Part shown: in pieces, positions 57,782 through 64,000 of the stretch
Position numbering within the stretch: position 1 is the first letter of the stretch
How the letters are laid out: every line of letters begins with the position of its first letter
DNA from: Prescottella equi
Lineage (GTDB): Bacteria > Actinomycetota > Actinomycetes > Mycobacteriales > Mycobacteriaceae
Reading direction: 5' to 3'
Assembly: GCF_020171745.1 (NCBI RefSeq)
Contig: NZ_JAIVAH010000025.1
Location: 1-64,000, forward strand
DNA: 64,000 bases
Notes under the pieces: model-generated
Told to the model about the DNA's origin: nothing
What the model saw: the letters and a program-made list of their open reading frames with translations, nothing else
Databases searched by the model: none
Translations under genes and position numbers: made by a program

Positions 57782-59512
57782 ATGACGAACCGAACGCCTG
57801 ATTTCAGCGATCGCTTCCCGGACGGAGATCAGCCGATGGACTCCCTGAGTGAACCGATACTCGACACTCTCGATCACCCGTTCTCCCGGCGGACCTTTCT
57901 CGGCGGTGCCGGCGCACTGCTGGTCGCAGGCATGGCGGGTGCGGGCGCACAGGCAACGGCCGCTCCCGGCCCCGCGCCCGCGACCCAGCCGGGCGCGCTG
58001 CCGCACCGGCCCAACATCGTCGTCGTCATCACCGACCAGGAGCGGGTGCCGATGTTCTGGCCCGCGGGTTGGGCCGAGGCAAACCTGCCGAACCGCAAGC
58101 GTCTCGCCGACACCGGGCTCACGTTCGACGGCTGCTGCTGCAACGCCGCGATGTGCTCGCCCAGTCGCAGCACGTTCTTCACGGGCCTCTACCCCGCACA
58201 GCACGGGGTCACGGCGACACTCACCGAGGGCGGCACCGTCTCACCGACGGAACCGACTCTCCCCCTGGGCATCCAGAACATGGCCAAACTCCTCGACTCC
58301 GCCGGCTACAACGTGCAGTACCGCGGCAAGTGGCACATGAGCAAGGGCGAGGACGGCGGCGATCCGTCGAGCGCGGACGTCGCGGCGTACGGCTTCCAGG
58401 GCTGGGTCCCGCCCGAGGGCGGTCAGGACACCAACCCGGACCACTTCGGCGGCGGCTGCGCCGATCTCGACAGCCGCTACGCGTCCGAGGCCGTCGAGTT
58501 CCTGCACGGCCTGGACCCGAACGACGATCGTCCGTTCGCGCTCGTGGTCTCGTTCGTCAATCCGCACGACGTGCTCGCCTACCCGCAGACGTGGGATGCC
58601 ATCAACGGCACGTGCGACAACTACGGCTCCGACGCCCCGGGCATCTTCGAGCAGGGCATCGATCTGCCGCCGACGTACGACGAGGGCCTGGCCCGGAACT
58701 TCAAGCCCACCGCGCAGATCCAGTCCCAGGTCCTGCTCGCCGCCGGACTGGGGCCGCTGCCCGGGCAGGACGCCGCCCGCAACTACGTGAACTTCTACGC
58801 GTACATGCACAAGGTGGTCGACGAACACATCGGCGCGGTACTCGACGCCCTCGAAGCCCGACCCGGGATGCGGGAATCGACGGTGGTGATCCGGATGTCG
58901 GACCACGGCGAGATGGGCATGTCCCACGGTGGCCTGCGGCAGAAGGTGTTCAACGCGTACGAGGAGACGTTGAAGGTCCCGCTGGTGATCAGCAATCCGA
59001 CGCTCTTCCCCCGGCCCGTCCACACGGCCGCGCTGTCGTCCCTGATCGACGTCATGCCCACTCTGGCGAGCCTCGCGGACGTGCCGGACCGGTCCGCGTG
59101 GGACTTCCGCGGCGTCGATCTCATGCCGATCGTCACCGATGCCGCCGCGAACCCGGCGGCGCCGAGCACCGAGGTGCAGGACGTCCTGCACTTCACCTAC
59201 GACGACCAGAACTGCGCCACCCCCAACGGCCAGACGATCGTCACGCAGCCCAACCACATGCGCACCATCCGCGACCACCGGTGGAAGTACTCCGCGTACT
59301 TCGATCCGGCCGGGGTGACGCCGCCGCAGTTCGAGATGTACGACCTGCAGACCGACCCGCTCGAACTGCACAACCGCGCGAATCCGTTGAACGTGGGCTA
59401 CTTCGATCCCGTCCAGGCAATGCGGATGCACTCGCAGCTGTTCGAGGTGATGGAGCGGTGCGGGACGACACCGGCCCGCGGGCTCGCCCCGGTTCCGGTC
59501 GGCGGCTCGTAG
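57782..59512 (+). CDS. Tat-exported sulfatase
   Basis: This 576-aa type I sulfatase has a twin-arginine signal (SRRTFLGG, Arg36-Arg37) and an Ala-rich hydrophobic segment to about residue 61. The active-site motif CSPSRSTFFTG places the Cys converted to formylglycine at 125. The metal-binding residues at the N-terminus (NIVVVITDQERVP) show Asp84 but Gln85 where many sulfatases have a second Asp. The mid-protein KWHMSK and late MSDHGEMGMSHG segments are typical. It hydrolyses sulfate esters outside the membrane; the substrate is unknown. ATG 57836, with GGAG upstream, is an alternative start. No formylglycine-generating enzyme gene is nearby. Confidence 0.93.
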   Translation: MTNRTPDFSDRFPDGDQPMDSLSEPILDTLDHPFSRRTFLGGAGALLVAGMAGAGAQATAAPGPAPATQPGALPHRPNIVVVITDQERVPMFWPAGWAEANLPNRKRLADTGLTFDGCCCNAAMCSPSRSTFFTGLYPAQHGVTATLTEGGTVSPTEPTLPLGIQNMAKLLDSAGYNVQYRGKWHMSKGEDGGDPSSADVAAYGFQGWVPPEGGQDTNPDHFGGGCADLDSRYASEAVEFLHGLDPNDDRPFALVVSFVNPHDVLAYPQTWDAINGTCDNYGSDAPGIFEQGIDLPPTYDEGLARNFKPTAQIQSQVLLAAGLGPLPGQDAARNYVNFYAYMHKVVDEHIGAVLDALEARPGMRESTVVIRMSDHGEMGMSHGGLRQKVFNAYEETLKVPLVISNPTLFPRPVHTAALSSLIDVMPTLASLADVPDRSAWDFRGVDLMPIVTDAAANPAAPSTEVQDVLHFTYDDQNCATPNGQTIVTQPNHMRTIRDHRWKYSAYFDPAGVTPPQFEMYDLQTDPLELHNRANPLNVGYFDPVQAMRMHSQLFEVMERCGTTPARGLAPVPVGGS

Positions 59513-59525
59513 GAGCCGCGAGCGG

Positions 59526-60224
59526 TCACCTCGCTGAGCAGACCAGCATCTCGGTGCCGCCGCCCTGGAATTCGTAGGCGACCGAACGCAATTCGTGTTC
59601 GACGCCCCGGACGTCGAGACGTCGGTGCAGCTCGCCCAGCTCCGCGTAGCGGTCGGTCCGCCCGCTCGGCACCAGCGGGAAGACCCGAACCTCCCGCGCC
59701 GAGACGCGGAGTAGTTCGGCCAGATACCGGTCGTGATCGTCGACATCGAATCGGTCCGCGTAGGTGAACAGCAGGTGCGACGACAGCACCAGGTCGAACG
59801 AACCGTCGGGGAACGGCAGCGCGGGAAGCGCTCCCGGAATGTACGACTCGGGGTGCGCTCGCAGGTCCTCGGCGAACCGCTCCACCGACGCGAGCCGATG
59901 TTCGAGATGGTGCTCGGCGTCGCGGAAGAAGCTCCCCGCGAACCGTTCCGGTCGCTGCGCGATGTAGCTGTTGCCGCGGATGGTCTCGGCTCGCGCGGTC
60001 GCGGCCAACGCGGAGGTGTCCCCGTACGCGATGTCGCACGCGATGACATCGATCCCGCGGGCGCGGGCGGTCGCGGTGAACGACGACGCACCGGCGGGGC
60101 AGTCGAGGACGGTGCCCGTCAGGTCGTCGTCGCGTAGCGCGAACATCGCGACGTACTCGTCGAACGACCGTGCCGAGACCAGCATCGGTCCGATTCCGGC
60201 GTCCTCGGTTTCCGTGTGCGACAT
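59526..60224 (-). CDS. SAM-dependent methyltransferase-like protein
   Basis: This 232-aa class I methyltransferase-fold protein has a motif I equivalent VLDCPAGASSFTATA, an acidic motif II residue (IACDIAYG) and motif IV FDLVLSSHLLF. The order is conserved, but motif I lacks the usual GxGxG, so SAM binding is probable rather than certain. The substrate is unknown. It converges with the sulfatase. Confidence 0.82.
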   Translation of the reverse strand: MSHTETEDAGIGPMLVSARSFDEYVAMFALRDDDLTGTVLDCPAGASSFTATARARGIDVIACDIAYGDTSALAATARAETIRGNSYIAQRPERFAGSFFRDAEHHLEHRLASVERFAEDLRAHPESYIPGALPALPFPDGSFDLVLSSHLLFTYADRFDVDDHDRYLAELLRVSAREVRVFPLVPSGRTDRYAELGELHRRLDVRGVEHELRSVAYEFQGGGTEMLVCSAR

Positions 60225-60338
60225 GGCGGCTCCTGGGTCAGTGCGGGTCGCACGTATCCTGCCCGAGCCGGCCGGAGGCGCGGAACTCGGTGGCCGAGCC
60301 GCCGCAGTGTGACGCGACGGACGGGGATGGTGTGTGGG

Positions 60339-61373
60339 TCAGGCGCCGCCGCTGTGGCGCCCCGCCCGCCTGCGCAGTGCGATCGTCGTGGCGACCGCGA
60401 TCAGAGCGAGGGCGCCCAGTCCGACGACCACGGCGGTGAGGTACCGCGGCCCCGGCACTCCGAACTCGGCGCTTCCGGAGTCGGGGAACGTGATCTGCGT
60501 TGCGGCACTGCGCTCGACCAGCCCACTCTCGAGCGTGACCGAAGCGTTCCATGGACCCGGCGGGATGTCCCTACTCAGAGTGGCCGTGACAGCGCCGGCC
60601 GTTCCGGGCGCCAGTGTGGTGATTCCCTCGACGGAGAACGGACCCGCGTTGAGCCCGCCGGGCCCGTCGGCGAGCGCCAGGCTACCTTTCAGATCCAGTG
60701 CCCGCCCACCGGTGTTGCGGACGTTGGCCTCGAGGATCGGCGTGCCGTCGTCGGTCCGTGCGGCGGTCAGGGACTCGATGGCGAAATCGGGCGCCGGTGG
60801 ATTGCCCGGCCCCACAGAGAGATACAGCCTTATGCCGACCCGGCTGATCTGCGCGACCGGTGACTGCGGCGACGCCGCCGAGCGGACTTCGGCCCACAGG
60901 ACCCCGTACTGCTCCCCCGGTGGCGCGTCCTGCGGTACCGCGATGGTCGCGACGGCTTCGGCGGCGGAATGCGCGTCCACCCTCACCTGTGCGGGGGTGA
61001 TCGAGGTCCAGGTCGTCAGGTCGTTGGCGACCTGACCGGCCGCCCCGGTGAACTGGCCGCGGTCGATCCCCGCCGCCGAAGGGTAGAGGCGCACGTCGGC
61101 AGCCTCGCCCGTGGTGTTCGTGACCTCGAATCGCCTGCTGATGGTCGTTCCCGGCGCGAGGTGATCGACGATGTACACCCGCGCACGCGGGTCGCTCCCG
61201 TTGTTCGACGGCGCCTCGAGCAGGCGCACACCGATGCCTTCGTTCTGTGTCGGCGACGACTGAGCCACGGAGATCGCCGATCCGGAAGCCAGCAGCGCGA
61301 ACGCGCTGATCAAGGCCGCGACGGACGCGATGCGCCGTGCGACGAAATTGGTGCAGTTTTGCGAGCTGCGCAC
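60339..61373 (-). CDS. DUF916-like cell-surface protein with C-terminal membrane anchor
   Basis: This 344-aa exported protein (GTG at 61373) has a signal peptide (cleavage near ISVAQS), two beta-rich domains and a C-terminal transmembrane helix (about residues 308-330) followed by an Arg-rich tail. The first domain resembles the WxL-interacting/peptidoglycan-binding DUF916 group: VRLLEAPSNNGSDPRARVYI, then RRFEVTNTTGEAADVRLYPS. It is the partner of the WxL-like protein encoded 75 bp upstream. The assignment is by architecture and neighbourhood. Confidence 0.75.
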   Translation of the reverse strand: MRSSQNCTNFVARRIASVAALISAFALLASGSAISVAQSSPTQNEGIGVRLLEAPSNNGSDPRARVYIVDHLAPGTTISRRFEVTNTTGEAADVRLYPSAAGIDRGQFTGAAGQVANDLTTWTSITPAQVRVDAHSAAEAVATIAVPQDAPPGEQYGVLWAEVRSAASPQSPVAQISRVGIRLYLSVGPGNPPAPDFAIESLTAARTDDGTPILEANVRNTGGRALDLKGSLALADGPGGLNAGPFSVEGITTLAPGTAGAVTATLSRDIPPGPWNASVTLESGLVERSAATQITFPDSGSAEFGVPGPRYLTAVVVGLGALALIAVATTIALRRRAGRHSGGA

Positions 61374-61405
61374 TGTGAAAGATCCCCCCCAGAGCGGTGA
61401 TGGGA

Positions 61406-61441
61406 ATCGGTGTGGGTGCGGCACGCCGCACCCACACCGAT
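61406..61441 (-). terminator. Long hairpin between WxL-like and DUF916-like genes
   Basis: ATCGGTGTGGGTGCGGC (61406-61422) pairs perfectly with 61425-61441 around 2 bp. It begins 7 bp after the WxL-like stop. No T-tract follows on the minus strand, so it may be a leaky terminator or stabiliser that makes the first gene more abundant than the second. Confidence 0.7.
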
Positions 61442-61448
61442 CTCCGGG

Positions 61449-61973
61449 TCAGGCGACGGAGGTCGACACCGTTCCGGTGTAGACACCGGCGAGAGCGTCC
61501 GACGGCAGGCCGACGGTCAACGTCGGGTTCCAGCTGGCCGTGTTGTTGCCCCGCGCGGCGGTACCGGCGACCACGGTCTTGGCGGAATCGAGTCCGGCGA
61601 CGGCCGACGGAGTCGTCGTCACAGTTCCCGTGCGCTCGACGGTGCCCGGGTTGTACTGCACCTGAGTCGCGGCAATCGTGGTGTCACCGCTCTCCGCAGC
61701 CAATGCGAACTCGGACGAGGACACGGTGACGGTCCAACCCGCATTGTTGCCGCGGCTGTCGGTGACCGTGACCTCCCCCAACAACCCGAGGACGTCCGAC
61801 GCACCGGTCTGCGCGGTGTTGAGCGCGGCAGAGGCCTGAGGAGCGATGGTCAGCCCTCCGGCCACGAGTTCGAAAGTCGTGGTGGTGTCCTCCGCACTCG
61901 CGTGGGCCGGCGCGACCAATGCGGCCGCGACCGCGACTCCCGCCACCCCGAGACTTGCCAATTGTTTTCGCAT
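61449..61973 (-). CDS. WxL-like secreted surface protein
   Basis: This 174-aa protein (ATG at 61973, AAGGAG 5 nt upstream) has a signal peptide (cleavage near AHASA, residue 26) and a single beta-rich domain. It shows two WxL-like tryptophan motifs, GWTVTV at Trp80 and SWNPTLTVGL at Trp148, and ends VYTGTVSTSVA, like the C-terminus of WxL domains. WxL proteins attach non-covalently to peptidoglycan and work with DUF916 partners in Firmicutes. Pairing with the DUF916-like gene downstream supports the call. The ligand is unknown. Confidence 0.75.
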   Translation of the reverse strand: MRKQLASLGVAGVAVAAALVAPAHASAEDTTTTFELVAGGLTIAPQASAALNTAQTGASDVLGLLGEVTVTDSRGNNAGWTVTVSSSEFALAAESGDTTIAATQVQYNPGTVERTGTVTTTPSAVAGLDSAKTVVAGTAARGNNTASWNPTLTVGLPSDALAGVYTGTVSTSVA

Positions 61974-62115
61974 GATCACTCCTTCGCAGAGGTGCGCCCC
62001 GACAGCACACGAACAATTCGGACCCTAACACCGAAAGCCTCGACCGGTCGGTTGGTTGAATGTCAAAACAACTGTGCTGGACGATCTTTCAACTTCAGGC
62101 GTTCACATGAAGAGA

Positions 62116-63438
62116 TCAGCGTGGATCGCACACATCTTGTGAGAGCCGACCGGTGCGGAGGAACTGGGTGACGAGCCCGCCGCAACTCGACCCGACGGTC
62201 GACCCGTGCACGCCGTCCTCGATCGTCAGGAGCCGGCCGCCCATCACGGCCTGCGCTTCGAGCGCCCACCCGTACGGGGTGACCGACTCGTCGCGGTGGC
62301 CGATGATCAGCAGGTCGGTGCCGGTGTTCGTGGCGGCCGTCGGCTCGACTGGGAGCGGCCAGCCGCTGCACAGGCTGATGCCGGGGACGTCTGAGTCGGC
62401 GGGGAATTCGATGCGGCGCTGCGGGTCTCGGCCGAGTCGGGCGTTGAGCTCCAGGTGCTCGGCGAGCTGGACCGCGCCGTCACCGACCGGATCGAGGCTG
62501 TTGCAGATGTAAGCGGTGCCCGCGGTCGGATCGAACGCGCGCTCGAGGAAATCGGTGGTCGCCGGGTCGAGCGGGGCGTCGTTGTCGTCCGGTGCCGGGG
62601 CGTCGCCGGGCGGCACCTCCGGTTCGTCGGGGGTGACACCGCCGTCGTCCCCGGCGTCGAGCGCGGCCGCGTCGGGCAGCATCTCCGGCGGGACGTCCGG
62701 GTCGGCCGCCGCGAGCACGCGCAGGGCGTCGACCGCAGAGGTACCGGTGTAGTCCATGCTGTCGAGGACCACCCGGTGCAGGTACTCGGGAAAGCGGGAC
62801 TGCAGTTCGGCGCCGAGGACCGTGCCCCACGAGACGCCGAGGAAGTCGATCGTGTCCAGACCCAACGCCTGCCGCACGGTGTCGAGGTCGTGGGCTGCCG
62901 TCGCGGTCGTCAGGCTCGCGACAAAGGCGGGATCGGCATCGACGCAGTCCCGGTTCGCGGCGGAGATCTCGTCGACGTAGGCGGCGAGGCCGTCGTCGTC
63001 CCGGGTGTCCGGCTCGTCGGGTTCGGCGCAGTCGATGCGCGACGAATAGCCGATGCCGCGCAGGTCGACCCCGACGACGGTGCCGCCGAGTCCGAGGCTC
63101 GATGCGACGGTAGCCGCCATGCTGCGGCCCTCCACACCCGGACCGCCGGGGTTGACGAACAGGGTGCGCGCGGCCGGATCGGTTCCCACCACACGGCTGA
63201 GCGCGAGTTCGACGGTCCGGCCGCCGGGGTCGTCGTAATCGAGCGGGACGTCGATCGTCGCGCACTGCAGGCGATCGACGACGTCCTCGTCGACACCCAG
63301 ATCGGTGACGTAGGCGGCCAGGTCCGTGCAGGGTTCCCACGCGACGGTGTCGGCGGCCACCGGTCCGCCGCACCCGGACAGCGCGCCGGCACCGAGCGCC
63401 GCCACGCCTACCCACACCGCCGTCCGACGCACCCTCAC
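62116..63438 (-). CDS. Secreted lipoprotein alpha/beta hydrolase, peptidase S33-like
   Basis: This 440-aa exported hydrolase (GTG at 63438, AGAGGA 5 nt upstream) has a lipobox ALSGC (about residue 22). The oxyanion motif FVNPGGPGVEGRSM and nucleophile elbow FLGVSWGTVLGAEL match the tripeptidyl-aminopeptidase/proline-iminopeptidase S33 family of actinobacteria. The catalytic His is near DGVHGSTVGSSC, and there is an acidic linker (about residues 265-310). It likely trims peptides or esters outside the cell. Substrate not determined. Confidence 0.9.
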   Translation of the reverse strand: MRVRRTAVWVGVAALGAGALSGCGGPVAADTVAWEPCTDLAAYVTDLGVDEDVVDRLQCATIDVPLDYDDPGGRTVELALSRVVGTDPAARTLFVNPGGPGVEGRSMAATVASSLGLGGTVVGVDLRGIGYSSRIDCAEPDEPDTRDDDGLAAYVDEISAANRDCVDADPAFVASLTTATAAHDLDTVRQALGLDTIDFLGVSWGTVLGAELQSRFPEYLHRVVLDSMDYTGTSAVDALRVLAAADPDVPPEMLPDAAALDAGDDGGVTPDEPEVPPGDAPAPDDNDAPLDPATTDFLERAFDPTAGTAYICNSLDPVGDGAVQLAEHLELNARLGRDPQRRIEFPADSDVPGISLCSGWPLPVEPTAATNTGTDLLIIGHRDESVTPYGWALEAQAVMGGRLLTIEDGVHGSTVGSSCGGLVTQFLRTGRLSQDVCDPR

Positions 63439-63508
63439 CCGATTCCTCTCGTGCCGCCATCGCAAGGCTCCACGGTAGAGGCAACGGGAGAGCACGCAGG
63501 TCGGCCGC

Positions 63509-64000
63509 CTACCGGCGCGCTGCGAGGTGCTCGGACGTCGTCGCGTCGGCCGGGAAGAACGTCTCGATCGCGAGCTCGGACACCGCGACGTCGAGCGGGG
63601 TTCCGAAGACCGTGGTCGTGCTGAGGAACGACAGATCGTGGTCGCCCACCCGCACCCGGAGCGGCACGACGAGCGATGGCCCCGGCTCGGTCCCGTCGAC
63701 CCCACCCGGGTAGCCCGCGAGCTCGATACGGAGCCGGCGCAGCTCGTCGTCGCCGGTCGCCTCGATCTGCCGGTCCAGCCGGTGCAGCACGTGTGCGCGC
63801 CATTGGGCGAGGTTCGTGATCCGCGGCGCCATCCCGTCCGGGTGCAGGCTCAGGCGCAGCACGTTGACGGGCGGCTCCAGCAGCCGGGCGGCGGCGCCGT
63901 CGGTCAGGAGTGCCACGGTGTCGTTCGCATCCACCAGGTTCCAGTGCCGATCGACCACCAGCGCGGGCATCGGGGAGTGCGCCGCCAGGAGGGTCCGGAT
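63509..64000 (-). CDS. XRE-family regulator with MmyB-type ligand domain (C-terminal part)
   Basis: Only the C-terminal 163 residues lie in the window. The frame stays open to the right edge, reading through PALVVDRHWNLVDAND, a typical start of the MmyB-like ligand-binding domain that follows an N-terminal helix-turn-helix. Later LRLSLHPDGMAPRITNLAQW and VFGTPLDVAVSELAIETFFP are characteristic. An internal ATG at 63970 exists but is unlikely to be the real start. These regulators often control a divergent SDR or oxidoreductase gene, which would lie beyond the window. Confidence 0.85.
   Translation of the reverse strand: MRTLLAAHSPMPALVVDRHWNLVDANDTVALLTDGAAARLLEPPVNVLRLSLHPDGMAPRITNLAQWRAHVLHRLDRQIEATGDDELRRLRIELAGYPGGVDGTEPGPSLVVPLRVRVGDHDLSFLSTTTVFGTPLDVAVSELAIETFFPADATTSEHLAARR

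Overview
The window comes from a high-GC, mycolic-acid-type actinobacterium (order Mycobacteriales/Corynebacteriales), most likely Rhodococcus or a close relative. Three things point there. The long minus-strand block argS-lysA-hom-thrC-thrB-rho-rpmE-prfA-prmC-tsaC-wecA-atpIBEFHAGDC-DUF2550-(cobalamin adenosyltransferase)-murA matches the Mycobacterium tuberculosis Rv1292-Rv1315 layout as I remember it. There is an Emb-type arabinosyltransferase. MurA carries the Cys-to-Asp change typical of mycobacteria. The left edge (1-558) is the promoter and leader of an rRNA operon read leftward; its 16S gene should start just outside the window.

1-26640 is core genome. It holds peptidoglycan synthesis (murA), a complete F1Fo ATP synthase operon, lipid-linked polysaccharide initiation (wecA), translation genes (tsaC, prmC, prfA, rpmE, argS), transcription termination (rho) and aspartate-family amino acid synthesis (lysA, hom, thrC, thrB). 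Two exported proteins (DUF3105, DUF305) follow on the plus strand. A tRNA-Arg(CCG) with a strong terminator sits at 26822-26930. After it come a polytopic membrane protein, an F420-type LLM oxidoreductase and a large arabinosyltransferase.

32700-41800 is the most distinctive part. A minus-strand operon cysD-cysNC-cysQ makes PAPS and disposes of PAP. An IclR-type regulator separates it from a divergent plus-strand operon DUF1214-SDR-sulfotransferase. The same 16-bp palindrome (GGTACATATTTGTACC) lies about 22 bp upstream of the first gene of each operon. I read this as one regulon in which PAPS supply, sulfonation and PAP removal are controlled together. CysQ has an extra C-terminal NTF2-like domain. 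A Tat-exported sulfatase lies 16 kb away.

41900-50990 is accessory: alpha/beta hydrolases, a 28-residue amphipathic peptide gene with its own terminator, two MFS exporters, two MarR regulators with palindromic operators and an orphan peptide-binding lipoprotein. 51010-57620 is a single operon for valine breakdown from isobutyryl-CoA to propionyl-CoA. The right end holds the sulfatase, a methyltransferase, a WxL-like/DUF916-like surface pair, a lipoprotein S33-type hydrolase and the C-terminal part of a MmyB-type regulator cut by the window edge. I found no insertion sequence, prophage or CRISPR array.
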